Below are positions 50,975 through 64,000 of a DNA stretch of 64,000 nt, one piece after another; position 1 is the stretch's first letter, and every line of letters starts with the position of its first letter. Position numbers and translations under genes: made by a program. The DNA is from Phocoena phocoena (lineage: Eukaryota; Chordata; Mammalia; Artiodactyla; Phocoenidae). The notes below the pieces were generated by a model. It ran no database searches. It saw only the letters and a program-made list of their open reading frames with translations, and had not been told where the DNA came from. The stretch covers positions 61,624,220 through 61,688,219 of the forward strand of contig NC_089235.1 of assembly GCF_963924675.1 (NCBI RefSeq). The letters are read 5' to 3'.

Positions 50975-51592
50975 TTCTCTTTTGAAAAAATTTTAGATGT
51001 ACAGAATAGTTACAAAAATAGTAGAGCAAATTCTCATATACCTGTCACCCAGCTTCTTCTAATGCTAATATCTTTCATAACTATAGTACAATTATTGAAA
51101 CCAGGAAATTAACACTGCTACCATACTATTAACTAACCTACAGACTTTATTTAAATGTCCTTGGTTTTCCCACAGTGTCCTTTTTCTGCTGTAGGATCCA
51201 ATTTAGGATCTCATATTGAAATTCACTGTCAATCTCCTTCTCTAATCTATGACAGTCTTTCTTTCCTTTCATTTCCTTGTCACCTTCAAAGAGTACTGGT
51301 CACTTATTTTCTAGAATACTCTTCAATTTGAGTTTGTCTAATATTTCCCCATGTTAGACATGAAAGATAGAGAGTATTCATTTTGGGCAAGGATGTCACA
51401 GAAGTGATGCTGTGTCCTTCTCAATGCGTCAGATGGGGTACATTATATTGACATGTCTGACTACTGGTGATATATAAACTTTGATGAATTGGTTACCATG
51501 GTGTCTTTCAGGTCTGTAAAGTTACTCTTTTCCCCACTGTAATTAATGAATCGATTATGAAGAAAGACTGTGAGATAACGCAAATATCCTTT
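50975..51592 (-). repeat. Old L1M 3' UTR
   Basis: Reverse L1M 3' UTR: 'ttagatgtacagaatagtta', 'cctgtcacccagcttcttct', 'aagagtactggtcacttatt' and 'atgtctgactactggtgata'. It is followed by the 3' end of a second old L1. Confidence 0.75.
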
Positions 51593-51594
51593 TC

Positions 51595-52620
51595 TTTAAA
51601 AAAAAAAACAACTTTGCATTTTTAGAGCTGCTTTAGGCTCACAGCAAAACAGAGATTTCCCATCTACCCCCTCCCCCCCCGCCACACACACACATGCATA
51701 GTCTCTCCCACTGTCAACATCTCCACTAGAGTGGGACTTTTGTTACAGTCAATGAACCTACACTGACACATCTTAATCACCCAATATCCATTAGGGTTCA
51801 CTCTTGGTGTTGTACATTCAATGGGTTTGGACGAACATATAATGACATGTGTCTAACATCGTAGTATTACACAGACTATTTTCACTGCCCTAAACTTCCA
51901 GCATGCTCCACCGATTCATCCTTCCTCCACCTACCCCCTGACAACCACCGATCTTTTTACTGTCTCCGTAGTCTTGCCTTTTGCAGAATATAGTTGGAAT
52001 CATGTAGTGTGTAACCCTTTCAGACTGGCTTCTTTCACTTACTAATATGCAGTTAATGTTCCTCCTAGTCTTTTCATGGCTTGATAGCTCATTTCTTCTT
52101 AGTACTGAATAATATTACATTGTCTTGATATACCACAGATTATTTATCTAGTCACCTACTGAAGGACATCTTGCTTGTTTCCAAGTTTTGGCAATTGTGA
52201 ATAAAGCTGCTATAAACATTAGCGTGTAGGGTTTTGTGTGGACATGAGTTTTCAACTTCTTTGGGTAAATACCAAGGAGGGTGGTTACTGGATCATAGGG
52301 TAATAATATGTTTAGTTTTGTAAGAAACTTCAGGACTGTCTTCCAAAATGGCTCTACCATTTTGCATCCCTACCAGCAGTGAATGAGAGCTTCTGTTGCT
52401 CAACATCATCGCCATCATTTGGTGTTGTTAGTGTTCCAGATTTGGGGCATTTTAATAGATATGCAGAGATATCTCACTGTTGTTTTAATATACATTTTCC
52501 TGATTACATATGCTGTGGAGTATCTTTTCATACAAATATCTTTTTCATTATATACATTTGCCTACTAATTTTAGCATTTATCAAGGGTTCTTATTTGTAA
52601 AATTATTGCTATTGTTGTCT
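51595..52620 (-). repeat. Old L1M 3' UTR and ORF2 end
   Basis: A separate reverse L1 starting 'gagctgctttaggctcacag' and continuing through 'ggttcactcttggtgttgta', 'tcatggcttgatagctcatt', 'taccaaggagggtggttact' and 'tcttccaaaatggctctacc'. Open frames here (70-73 codons) are LINE relics. Confidence 0.88.
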
Positions 52621-52729
52621 AAAAATAATTTTTCTATTTCCCTCATTTCTTCTACTTTAATAATTGGTACCATACTCTTCCCTGTTCAAATAACTGGTGT
52701 GGTTTCTGTCTCCTGGCTAGACTAGTTGA

Positions 52730-53645
52730 TTTATCTCTGCACGTGGTGTGGCCCAGACTTCTCACAAGATGCGTTCCTAGAGAGAATGACTCAGGACTCA
52801 TTCCTAGCTTAGTTTGTCTTCCCTGTATACGTCTATCCTTCAGTTATCTCATCCAGGACTGTGGTTTAAAATACCATCCATATGCTCATTCCCAAATTGC
52901 ACCCCGGACTCATGCCCTACTGATCTTCAACTCATCATCTCCACCTAATAGATTTTTCAAACAAAGCTCTTCATTTCCCACATCCAAAAACAAATTATTT
53001 AAAGAAGGCACCACTAGTTGTTGAAGCTGAAGGAAGAGAAGTCATTCCTTGTTGTTCTCTTTTCCTTCGTTTACCCTCCCCTGATTCCAACTCATAAACA
53101 AATTTGTTCCCTTTTCCCTCCAAAGTGCATTGCAAAGCCACCCACTTTCCTCCATTTCAAGTGCCACCACCCTAATCTAAGTGATAATCATCTCTCATCT
53201 GACACCCCAGTATTCTTAACCACTTCTAATGTTTTCTTTATATACCAGTCAGAATAAACATTTAAAAAACCTAAATCAGATCATGGCACATCCTGCTTAA
53301 AACCCCTCAACGATGTTCTATCGCAACTAGAATAATTCCAAATCCTTTAGCCCAGGCTTCAAGAACCCAAACCATCTGATTCATGGCTACTCCTTTAAAC
53401 TCATCTGAGGCTTCTTCTCATCACTCTGCTCCAAGCACACCACCCCTCTTTTAAATTCCTAAAACACCTAAAGTCCTTTCTTTCCTCTGGATTTCCAGAG
53501 GTTGTTCCCTGCCTGTGACGCTCTTTCTCTGCCAGAGCACATGGTTCAGGTCTCCTTCAGATGTCACTCCCTCCAATCTCCCTAAATACGTTTTCACTTT
53601 GCTCTGTGTTTCCTCCTTAGCAGGATTGATCACAGTTTTCAATTA
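52730..53645 (+). repeat. L2 LINE
   Basis: Forward L2: 'taaatcagatcatggcacat', 'cttaaaacccctcaacgatg', 'aggcttctt...catcactctgc', 'ccagagcacatggttcaggt' and 'agcaggattgatcacagttt'. The first 300 bp are less certain. Confidence 0.7.
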
Positions 53646-54130
53646 ACTCAGTTTTGAGAATCTACTTACTCGTTTATGGAATGTGAGCACCATTTATCAA
53701 TTCCACAAATACTTCCTAAGTTCTTACTATGTTTCTGATATTTTTCTGGGCACTAGAATACAATGATCAATGCCCTGCCTCCTTGGAGACTGCATTTGAT
53801 GCAGATAGTCAACCAATATCAGAGTGTAACAAGGAAAATCCAATTTTATTTAATTCCAAGTAAAAACAAATAGCAGAGCCTAAATCTGAAAGGAAAGTGT
53901 CCATCTTGCTTAGATTGCTAAGGCTCTTTGATAAGTTTTAACTTTGAGCAATAACTGAAGGGGCTCTGGTAGACAGAGAATCATCCATGTGAAGAGACTG
54001 AACTTTTGTCTCTTATGCAGATGCCATCAGAAATCTCCTTCTATTTGCCTAATAAGATTGTATTATAGGCTGTTTTTTGTAGGCAAAAAAATATATCTTT
54101 CCTCACTTAGATTAACAGTCTTTTCTTGGT
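53645..54130. other. Intergenic, diverged L2-like sequence
   Basis: 'ccacaaatacttcctaagtt' and 'gcactagaatacaatgatca' (53700-53770) resemble reverse L2 tail. The rest is unassigned. Confidence 0.4.
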
Positions 54131-54135
54131 TCCTA

Positions 54136-54910
54136 AGGTAACCCTCCTACATTCTTGGTGGGAATGTAAATTGGTACCACCACGAAGGAGAACAATATGG
54201 AGGCTCCTCAAAAAACTAAGAATAGAACTACCATATGATCCAGCAATCCCATTCCTGGGCATATATACAGAGAAAACCATAATTCAAAAAGATACATGCA
54301 CCCCCGTGTTCCCTGCAGCACTATTTACAATAGCCAGGACATGGAAGTAACCTAAATGTCCATCAACAGAAGAATGGATAAAGAAGATGTGGTACGTATA
54401 ACAATGGAATATTACTCGGCCATAAAAAAGAATGAAATAATGCCATTTGTAGCAACATGGATGAACATAGAGATTATCACACTAAGTGATGTAAGTCAGA
54501 CAAAGAAAGGCAAATATCATATGATATCACTTATTCATGGAATCTTAAAAAATGATGTAAATGAATTTGTTTACAAAACAGTAACAGATTCACAAACTTT
54601 GAAAACAATTTCGTGGTTACCAAAGGGGAAACGTAGTGGGGAGCAGTAAATGAAGAGTTTGCGATTAACATATACACACTACTATGTATAAAATAGATAA
54701 TCAACAAGGACCTACTGCATAGCACAAGGAACTCCACTCAATATTCTGTAATAACCTGTATGGGAAAAAAATCTGAAAAAGAATGGATATATGTATATGA
54801 ATAATTGAATCACATTGCTATAAACCTGAAACTAACACAACATTGTAAATCAACTATACTCCAATATAAAATAAAAATGAAATTTAAAAGAAACAAACAA
54901 AAAAACCCCA
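54136..54910 (+). mobile_element. L1 3'-truncated copy
   Basis: Sense L1, about 775 bp. The ORF2 C-terminal coding region is partly open (54126-54350 and 54356-54649) with 'ccagcaatcccattcctggg' and 'caatggaatattactcggcc'. The 3' UTR ends 'caactatactccaatataaa' and an AAAC-rich tail. It retains the segment missing from the SINE-split copy at 37810-38447. Confidence 0.93.
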
Positions 54911-54914
54911 AAAC

Positions 54915-57900
54915 AAAATAAAAGAAACAAAATATGTGCCTTAGAGTAAAAAATAATCTCCTTATATGCTTTATATGTTGCAATTTTGTCCAGAAGGAAA
55001 GCTCAATGACTTGGGGATTATTTCACCATATGAAGCACTTAAAATGGCAAAGCTCAAAAGAGAATAGCTTCGTCTTTCTTTGACCTGAATTGAAAGTGAG
55101 AATCTATTTAGTATTGCAAAGGCTGAACGTATGGACCTTAGCTGCGAGGTCTAAGAAACTGCTGTCATGTACAATAAGTCAAACTTTTAAAATTTGACTA
55201 CTGGTACTTTGAATGACAAAATTAAATTTGGAAATTTTAATATTTATTCTTGTGTCCTGGAAATTCAGTCCATTAGTCTTCAGCTTCAGTTCTGGTCAAA
55301 CATGGATTTTAACCCTTGGTCACTTAGCATTCAGCCAAAATGTGTACTTGGGGACCCTATCCCATGTGTTTCATGGGCTTATCCAGGAAGGTCTGCCATG
55401 TAATATGGTTTGCACTGTGGTGAATAATCAGGAAAGAGCAAGATTCTTGACAAGAAAGTTCATGTATTTAATTAGCATAATAATCACTCTATGATATCTG
55501 AAATACGTCTAAGAAAACCAACTGGGGAAGAAAAAACACAGAGAAAGCCCCTGTGTCGAGCTGAGGTTCGAGTCAATTCTACTCACAGAGAGATGGAAGG
55601 GGGCGCTGACTAATAGAGGGCCCTGGAGGAGGGTTTGGCCTTGGGTAAGAGACAGGTCACTTCCCTCCAGTTACTGAGAGGACAGAGTGATGGACTAGTT
55701 CTTGTTTTATCATGTTTTGTTTGGTTTCCATTTCGAGATTGAATACATTTGAAGCTGGGCTTCGTCTTTTGAGGACTGATCTGTTTCCAGTTGACCCTCA
55801 CATCCAGGGTGTGGCCTTGTAAGGCTCCGAATTCCAATTATTGCCCTGCCAGCCCTGTGTTTAGCCCAAATCTCTGCTCACCTCCTCAACCCCTCTCCTG
55901 CTTTCAAATTTACAAATGCCTTGGAAAAAAAAGGGGGTGCCCAATGTTCCTCCCTTGCATCTTGGACCCACGAATCTTGGCAGTCTTAAAAACACTCAGA
56001 TACCTTCAAATATTTTTTTTCTTTTCTTTATTCAACTATTCTCAGAGAAAGGTTTGATCTGATACAGCTAGTCAGCTAGTTTGTAGCAGTCTAACAGTGT
56101 ATTTCCCCCATATTACATATAATTCTCTCCACGAACGCATAGGCAAAGATTCTGATCTGGGATCACGTATAACTTTTTAACAACCCATGGGAGATTCTGA
56201 ATGGCACCACTCCCCATCTTCATCCTCCTCCATTGATGGTCTCGGGTTCAGAGACTCATTTCAAGAAGCAGCCTGGGACTCAGACATTGGCAGAGGCCTA
56301 ATAGCCTTCACAGCAGCTAAACTTCCCCCAATCTCTATCACCTTCTCTTTAGACCCCAAAAGTCGGTGGATCCCACTGGACACCTGAGAGTAATTATTTC
56401 CAGGTAAAGCCAGGTTTTAAAAGAGCCCTTAAAATGCAGGAGAATTTTTTTTTAACATTAAATAATTTAATTTTTCTTTCTGTTTCCCAAAAATCTCCAA
56501 GAGAAGTTTCACATTTCCCTGTGTAGTTTATACATTAACTCATCTGCCTCAGAGTGTTTTGCCTAGAGGGCAAAATAGATATTCTTGGATTTGCAAAAAC
56601 ACATGCCTCCAGCATCACCAAGTCGGAAAACACCCTGCTCTCCCATGGCACCCGACAGGTGACTGGAATACATGCATCAATTGTTCTGATACATTCAGAA
56701 AGGAAGGACATGGCCTCAGGAAGAGTTCAAATAGCCACTTACCAAATTAGAAAATAAACCTTTCATCTGAAAGACACAGATTACAACTTCTAGCTTCCCA
56801 GAATTTTTCTAAGTGACCACAAAATAAGAATTATTGGAAAATATGGTTTTTTTAAACACGTTGAGAAAATCCCCTGAAACCTTATCAAAAATACATACTT
56901 GTATTATCCTGAACTCTATACCTGGAGATCTCCTGTCTTAATGCAAGAAGCTAAGGAAAAGGCAAAGCAAAGCACTCATTCCCCCAAAGAGCTGTGCTGC
57001 TTGCGGGCATGGGGTGAGGGGTTCCATTCAGCTCATGTTTTATGCTAGTGTGTCAAATACCACCCCGTGGAATAAAACCTCAGATGGAAGGTGATCACCA
57101 TAAACCCTTTCTCTGAGATTTAAATAAGCCAATTACTGAATCCAAGGACTTAAGCCTGCTTTTCTAAGACAAAAAAAAAAAGTCATGTTGACTTAAATTT
57201 CACAGCGTGACACAGAAAGAAGCCTTTTCAACTGAAAATCTGAAATACACAGCATCCATGAAAAATATCTGTAAAATTCTCTTTCAAAATAATCCATAGT
57301 TTTTTCACGACACTGCACACATCAGAGGAAATCTAGACAAGGACATGATTGTAACTAAGACCATCTATTGCTGGAAAATATCCTTACTTTTATAATATAC
57401 ATAGAAGATCTCTATTTCCCAATTTTCTACAATAGCATTATTTTACATTTACGCCAAGAAAAGTTATATTTAAAAACCTTTTAAAGCTTTGAGCTATTCA
57501 TCTTGGCTCTGGGCTAACGGGTCCTATTGGGTCAGAGTGAGCTTGGCAAGCTTGACTGAGAAAAGCACTTATCATCGAGTTATCATTTGAAGCTCTGCCG
57601 TGTCCTGCTCAGCATTGACAGGACATCCACTGTGAGTTCATTGCTTGTCCAAAACTTAAAAATGTGTGACAAGCTCACCTATCAACAGGGCTACTCTTCC
57701 TGGTCTCTCAAAATAGAAGAGAGCTTGGATTCTAGCCTACTGGATTCTCAACAAAAGAACGAAGTCCGAGAACTCAGTCTCTGCTTTGTCATCATTGCAG
57801 AAAAGAGCTCATTCCAAAATGATCTAGATGCATATTATCCATAATGTGGATTAACCTGGATCCAGTCCATACCTAGGAGCCAACTGGATGATGTAACCCC

Positions 57901-58010
57901 AAGGGTATCGGGCAAAACGTGTTTCCAAGAGGTTATCATTCATATTAGTCATCCCTTTGTGTTATCCTAAGGTGGCTCTTAGCTGACATTCAACCATGTT
58001 TGCGCGTATA
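54915..58010. other. Intergenic, no recognisable gene
   Basis: Several open frames of 60-93 codons (for example 55213-55494, 55791-56057, 57587-57844) show no recognisable domain or conserved context. No young repeats. Confidence 0.45.
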
Positions 58011-58014
58011 AGAA

Positions 58015-58235
58015 GGGCTTTATTTACATGCACCATCTCATTTCTCTTCACAAAACCCCTATGAAATCAGGCACTTATTATTATTGCCATTTTTAATGAG
58101 GAAATTGAGAATTAGAAAGATTAAGTAACTTCCCAAGGCTACAGAGTTAGTGTATGGAAAACTGAAACTCAAACTAAGGTCTGGCCTGACTCCCATGATC
58201 CACATTCATAACCATCTTGCTTTACTGCCTCTTCC
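58015..58235 (-). repeat. MIR SINE
   Basis: Reverse MIR: 'tttatttacatgcaccatct', 'atgaggaaattgagaattag', 'taagtaacttcccaaggcta', 'ttagtgtatggaaaactgaa'. Confidence 0.88.
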
Positions 58236-58284
58236 CGTGGCCCCTAGGAAATTTCAGGAAAGGCAGTAAAAATAAATAAGTGTG

Positions 58285-58460
58285 TGAGCTACTGAATGAC
58301 GTTGGCAAATTACTTAACCTGAGTCTGAGTTGCCTCAGTCGTGAAATTGGCATAGTAACAATTCTTATTTCAAAGGGCCGTTGTGATCATTAAAATGCGA
58401 TGACGTACACAAAGTGTTTATGACACAGCCTAGCACACAGAATGTTAGATACAAAAAATG
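58285..58460 (+). repeat. MIR SINE
   Basis: Forward MIR immediately after the reverse one: 'acgttggcaaattacttaac', 'gtgaaattggcatagtaaca', 'cctagcacacagaatgttag'. Confidence 0.75.
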
Positions 58461-59009
58461 TTAGATACAATTTTTTTTGCTGCAAAGATTAGCTCATTAA
58501 CCCATTCTTACCACTTGTAATATAAAAACTCTTACAAAATACAATTTAAGTGTTAGAGACATCGTTGCTGTTTGCCACTAATCTATTCAGGGCCAAACTA
58601 TAACTAGTTCTATGGAAAATCCTGAGTAATGCTAACCGGACTTCCATTTAGTCCACCTTTCTCCACTGGGTCTTTATGGAACATGGGAAACTTTATTACT
58701 TTCTTTATCAAAGTCTAGACATACTCTGTCAAGGCTATTCATTTTCACGATGAGCGTAACCAGTATAGAAAACTCATTAAAAAATAAAGAGAAAGGAAAA
58801 CAAAGACATGAGGATAGCTTTCTCTGTATAGGGTGGAAAAACACTTCAGGCTTCTCTAAATTAATACATCCAAAGCTTAATCCCTTATCCTTGCCTAGAA
58901 ATTGGTTGTTCTTCTTTCCTTCTGTCACACTGAATTATATCACCATCACCCGGGCACTCGGACTAGGAACAGGGAAGTCTCAAAGTTTGCTTTTTGTTCT
59001 TTATCTTAA

Positions 59010-59600
59010 GTATAGATAATGAAAATTTTCAAGCATATTTATAATGAGAGAATAAGAAACACTATGTACCAACCACCATTCAAATCTGCCAAATATTAAT
59101 ATTTTGCAATATTCTCTTCAGATATTTTTTTCTAATTTTTTCCAAAAAATACATTATAGATACAATAAAGTTTTCTGTGTAAAATTCCTGACTTCATTCT
59201 TTTCTCATCTTTCCATCGAGATAATTATTATCCTGAAATGTTTATCACTGTATGCTTTATAAATTTTGCTACACAGGTTGATATCGATAAATAATACACT
59301 TTATTACTTTGCATGTTGTGCCAAAGGCATCATACCATACATATCTTTCAACATTTTTTAAACTTTATATTGCATTTTCCCTATTTTAAATTTTGGAAAA
59401 TCTTTAATGTATGTGTGTATATTTGATTCTTTTCCTTTACCAGTTTTTAAAATAATGAGTTTGTTTTCTTGCACCCTCCAAAAGTGACCAATGATATATT
59501 TTTAAATACCTTTATAAACTCATGTACCATATTTGGTGCTTTCATTAATTGCAGATATTCTCTTTGATGCTTAGATTGGTATCATACTCTTAGGCACCAT
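59010..59600 (-). repeat. Old L1M 3' UTR
   Basis: 'gaaaattttcaagcatattt', 'ctatgtaccaaccaccattc', 'ttgatgcttagattggtatc' follow the reverse order of old L1M 3' UTRs. Diverged. Confidence 0.5.
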
Positions 59601-59604
59601 TGAT

Positions 59605-61035
59605 GGAAGAAAAAACAAAATAATTGACTCAAGTCAGCCAGTTAACAACTTAAAGCATGGTGTGAACGTCAGAAGGCCTCTTTAATGGCACTTAAGAGAA
59701 GCAAAACTTCAGAGGAGCCTGAATTAGCAGCCCCGACAAGCTTCTAACCAAAGTCAGAGGCCTGATTAGAAAAGAGTCAGACCCAAAGGTTTAGGATAGG
59801 GCAACAGGGTATATGTACTTGAGAATATTCCCTGGAGCCCTCTGTGTCTGCATCAATAGCTATTTCTTTTTGCTAGAAGACAGCACTCAGCTCCCCGATC
59901 GGCCCCCCAACTGCCCTCCCCTTCCTGCCTGAAGGCTATGCAAAGGCCTCAACCAGTACCTTTCAGGATCTGCCTCCACCTCCCCTACTGACCATTGGGC
60001 GATAACTAAGTTCAAGTATCAGCGTTGCATACTTGTGCTGCCATGCTAAGGTAGGGAAAAGGTTGATTATTCACCAAAAGAGACTACAGAACTTGGCTAC
60101 TTTGAACCAGTAAGACATGAGAAAACATGTCTGGGAGAGAACATTGAGGTACTGAAGAGCAGTGACAAGGGAGAGGGTGTGTAGAATAATACGACAGTGG
60201 ATAAGGTATTCTGTAAATCCATGGATGGAAGTTTCGGCAGAAACATTGCAAACAGAAAAGACAAATCCAAATCCAGAGTGACTTTTCCAGCAAAACCAAT
60301 GAGCTATCCCTTCTATGATGAGAGTGGCCTAGTGTAATTAACCTGCCACCAGGTAGCTAGCTGGGTGATCACTCCAGGGAATGAAGTCCCAAATGACTCT
60401 CTCTTGCTTAATTTGGGTTTCTACTCAATGCAGGTCTTTGCCCTGGAAGCAGGTATATCCTGATCAATTTCAGAACTTCATAAGACCCAGGCTGCCCCAG
60501 CATCATCTGATCTCTCTTTGGTCCTCACTCCTCCATGAATTGGAGTCTATTTGGCCTCCTCCCAGTTTTAGCCACTTATTTCTAACAGGGTCTCCCAAGA
60601 AGGCCCTGTTTCTGGAAATGACTACTTGTCAGTGATTTCTGAGTGCTTCAGGTCAAGGGGTTTCAGATATTCCATTTTTTCTTTTTTTTATTCTCCACTT
60701 TTTTAGTATCACATGAGGTATTTTGGGTTTTGCTAGTTTGGCCCCATTTATATTTTGAAATTCATGAGGATATTTTGTTATCTAATTTGGTTGAAGATGT
60801 TTTCTGTGGTTTTTTGGTGGTTGCTTTGTTTATTTTCATTTAATTCAAGGAGCTTTAAAAAATACTCCCCTGACACCACCACCTTTCTTATATTGTACTA
60901 TATTATATCATATTATATTATTATATTATATTAAATTTGTTCATATTAATACAGGGAGTTCTGGTTTGTTACTTTCTGTTCTTGTGAGATGTTTTATTTA
61001 TTTATGTATTTATTTATCTATTCTCCAATTGAGTG
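59605..61035. other. Intergenic, nothing recognised
   Basis: It contains an AT-rich 'tattatat' run at 60890-60935. No gene. Confidence 0.45.
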
Positions 61036-61039
61036 ACAA

Positions 61040-61265
61040 TTATTTTCCAAATAGTCACATTGTAAACAATACTGCAATAAAAAATTTTAAATATGTATAT
61101 ATATTTTCTTTGCACAAATGAGAGTTTCCCTAGTGTTTTAAACTAAACATGTTTAAATGTTTAAACTAAACGGAATTTAGTATAGGCACACTTTCAAGTT
61201 TGTAAATATCCCAAATTGCCTACAAAGATGTTCTATATCAATTTACATCCTAAGCAGTATCAGTC
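61040..61265 (-). repeat. Old L1M ORF2-end fragment
   Basis: 'aacaatactgcaataaaaaa', 'gcacaaatgagagtttccct', then 'ccaaattgcctacaaagatg' and 'caatttacatcctaagcagt' correspond to the diverged reverse L1 ORF2 end. Confidence 0.55.
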
Positions 61266-61290
61266 AGCGTTCAACAAGAGACATAAACCA

Positions 61291-61400
61291 GGGAATTCCC
61301 TGGTGGTCCAGTGGTTAGGACCCCGCACTTCCACTGCAGGGGGGCCTGGTCAGGGAACTAAGATCCTGCAAGCCGCATGGCCAAAAAAAAAAAAAAAAAA
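61291..61400 (+). mobile_element. Short tRNA-derived SINE (cetartiodactyl type)
   Basis: About 110 bp: 'gggaattccctggtggtcca', 'ccgcacttccactgcagggg', 'actaagatcctgcaagccgc' and 18 A. It resembles the SINE at 37972-38081. The TSD is uncertain (agagaca near both flanks). Confidence 0.92.
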
Positions 61401-61404
61401 GAGA

Positions 61405-62640
61405 GAGACACCCAGTAGGAGACATATATTAAGGGATTTGTTGAAAGGAATTGGCCTATGCTATTGTTAGGGCCTAGTTAGGTAAATCCAAAATCCATAG
61501 AGTAGACCATCAGAAAGGAAGAACTGAACTCTTGGACACAAGCTACACCTGGAGTAGACAGGCAGAATTTCTTCTTTTTCCAGGGAAACCTTAGTTCTGC
61601 CCTTAACGACTGTCAATTGATAGAATCGGGCAGATAATTGTAGAATTATCTACAATAATCTCCTTTACTTTAAGTCAAGTGATTATGAATGTTAATCACA
61701 CCTACAAAGTAGCTTCACAACAACCCCTAGGTTAGTGTTTGAATGAATAACAAGGGACTATAACCTAGCCCAGCTGACACATAAAACTGTCCATCATAGC
61801 AATGTATGAAGTTTCTACTATTCCACATTTGTATCAACACTGGAATTATCAGACCAAGGGAATATGTATAGGAATCGAACCTAATGCTGTTGAACCAGAG
61901 TGAAAGAAGTATGTTGATATTATTCACTGATATGGATAAGTAGAGTCTGGATTCAGTGCACTATTTCAAAGGTCATGGATTGGATTTATCACTTCACTTG
62001 GTTGGTTGACTCAAACCTCAACCTAAAGGTAGTGTTACACTAAGTGAAATTTAAATGCCAGAATTTTCTTGCGTAGTGTAGAATAATGAGTCCTAAGATT
62101 TAGAATGCCTTTGGAATGCTAGGGTGGATTTTTCAAGTAAAATCTGCTCACCCAACACCTAACCACCTTCCTCCAGTGAGTTCAAGGTACACTCCCTTGA
62201 AGAGCTATCTGATAGCTCTTCTCTGCAGCATAAGTATGACAAGGGGAACCATCAAACAATGCTCCCTGAATTCAATCAATTTAACCTATTTGTTATGTTT
62301 ATAATTTATTTTTATCATATTTTGGGTAATATTTGTCTGTGTGGGATTGGAAATTTTTTAAATAAGTGGACCTATTCCCCCAGCTGAGTTTAGAAACGCT
62401 ATTGTAAATATTTGTACAGTAATCCTTCAAGGATTCCTGTGTGATACAAAGCATACAAAACACCAATTATCTAATTAACTAACATTTAACAGGCACGGCG
62501 GATATACTTATGTTCAGTACACAATGAAACTACAAGAATTTTTACAAACTGTTTTCCTTTTATACTTCAATGAATATAACTATAATGTAAATAAGCAATG
62601 AAATATGGTTACATGTTTAGGGTACATAAAGAAACCAAAT
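61405..62640. other. Intergenic, partly an unnamed old repeat
   Basis: 61405-61800 ('aagtcaagtgattatgaatg', 'acctaggttagtgtttgaat'-like, 'cccagctgacacataaaact') looks like a known mammalian interspersed repeat that I cannot name. The rest is unassigned AT-rich sequence. Confidence 0.4.
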
Positions 62641-62644
62641 AACA

Positions 62645-62851
62645 TTTTTTTTTTTTTTTGCGGTACGTGGGCCTCTCACTGTTGTGGCCTCTCCCGTTGT
62701 GGAGCACAGGCTCCGGACGCGCAGGCTCAGCGGCCATGGCTCACGGGCCCAGCCGCTCCGCGGCATGTGGGATCTTCCCGGACCAGGGCACGAACCCGCG
62801 TCCCCTGCATCGGCAGGCGGACTCTCAACCACTGCGCCACCAGGGAAGCCC
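62645..62851 (-). mobile_element. CHR-type SINE, young
   Basis: A reverse copy. Perfect 16-bp TSD (ccaaataacatttttt) at 62635-62650 and 62852-62867. Confidence 0.95.
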
Positions 62852-62869
62852 CCAAATAACATTTTTTAA

Positions 62870-64000
62870 ATTTTAGGAAGAAACCTGTTTAGTACTGATT
62901 AAAGAGTTGCTTGAGTGAGGTTTGGGTTAAGAAGCGGGGGATGGAGTCACTGGAAACTTTGGTAGTGACCAAGGTTAGCTAGAATGAGCTGGTGAGAAAA
63001 ATAAGTGAAAAAGTAAATGTGTGAGGTTTACAGACTTCACTTATTGACACCCAATACTTCAAAAATATACGACCATCTAAAACCATAGACAAAGCATTGG
63101 GACGGAAGTCTCATTAGCAACCATTTTGAAGTCCTTTGGTTGCAATTATACAGCTCCTTTTAGTGTGAGATGGTGCATGTCATCACTTTTTAAAATTTGA
63201 TATTCCTATTCAGGTCAATGTCACCTATTCAGGTCAATATTCAGGCAATATTTGTCTACGTCACCTAAAGTTTCTTTTAAAGATTTATCATCTACCATTC
63301 ATGGTTCTTCCTCTTTTTCGTCAGTGGTTCCTTCTATTTCACTGAGAAGGATTGATTCACCCTCACTATTAGTGGAAACTTCTTCCACCATAATCAATAG
63401 TGCCTTTAGACCTCAGCAAACCTACCCTGGGCCTACCTTTGGCCCTCCTTCTTCCAGACCCCTCCTCACAGAGCAGGTAGACTTAGAGTTCAAGAAGATG
63501 TAACCACCTAGTGTCTCTGCCCCTCTTTTAGACCAAAGTCAAGGTACCTAAAAAACCCAGAATTCCCTGCCCACATGGACACAAGCTCACTTCCAGGGCC
63601 TGCACAGGCCTTTCTCTAGACCAATGCTACAAAAGTTGGATGCTACATGAGGAGTGGCCATGCATAACTCTTTGTTGAGCCTGGGCTTGGGAGAGAGTCA
63701 ATGGATGGAGCTTTGAAGTGTGGGCCGGAATGTTCATATTCAGGTGGATGAGACCCTCCAGGATGTGATGGAGCTGGTCAGGAGAAGTTTGGGTGAGCTG
63801 TGGGCTGGATCTTCTTTTACCCCAGGCTCTGCAAGTGTTTGGAGAGGGCCTGCCAATAATCCTCCAAGTATAAAATCTTACAGCTTCTCAGATTTCTCAA
63901 ACCATTCCTGACTTGCTTAGAAACTCAGCTCCCCCACCTAATCACTCCCTCTCTCCATTGCCTTCTTCAGATCTTTAGAGACGTCTAGTGCCTTCTGCTA
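62870..64000. other. Intergenic, no recognisable gene
   Basis: An 83-codon Ser/Pro-rich open frame (63252-63503) and a 63-codon frame (63720-63911) have no recognisable domain. A short direct duplication of 'tattcaggtcaat' lies at 63208-63241. Confidence 0.45.

Noticed and set aside
54126..54649. Open frames resembling a reverse transcriptase C-terminus
   Set aside because: These are relics of L1 ORF2 in a 5'-truncated copy, not a host gene.
63252..63503. 83-codon Ser/Pro-rich open frame near the window end
   Set aside because: Low complexity, no recognised domain, no splice or promoter context.

Overview
This window is mammalian nuclear DNA, most likely from a toothed whale. The species signal is the interspersed repeats: nine close copies of a roughly 200-bp, tRNA-derived, A-tailed SINE of the cetacean CHR type, mostly with clear target-site duplications (TSDs), plus two longer and two shorter relatives and 3'-truncated L1s of the cetartiodactyl type. 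There is no operon structure, no bacterial or phage gene, no CRISPR array and no tRNA or rRNA gene.

The only protein-coding gene I can support is MAL2, on the + strand. Three coding exons are present: 11926-12096 (57 codons), 20034-20189 (52 codons) and 22815-22886 (23 codons plus stop). All have consensus splice sites and all junctions are phase 0. With the 44-codon first exon known from human MAL2, which is not in this window, the total is 176 residues, the human length. The 3' UTR runs from 22887 to a poly(A) signal at 25038 and contains an old hAT transposon. Positions 1-11925 are therefore the 3' part of intron 1.

From about 25.07 kb to 64 kb no gene is recognisable. In human the next gene is CCN3/NOV, well over 100 kb downstream, so this is the expected gene-poor interval. 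It is a mosaic of old L2, MIR, L1M and MaLR fragments overlain by younger L1 tails, CHR SINEs and one solo LTR.

Repeat highlights: a decayed ERV-L pol remnant (RNase H-side, integrase and dUTPase regions) antisense in MAL2 intron 2; an L1 inside an MLT1 LTR inside an L2; a SINE that replaced about 125 bp of an L1; and microsatellites that grew at the same internal site of two separate L1 copies. I found no convincing new biological system. Most open reading frames over 60 codons are chance or SINE-derived. Repeat names are from recognition by eye, and boundaries without TSDs are good to a few tens of bases.
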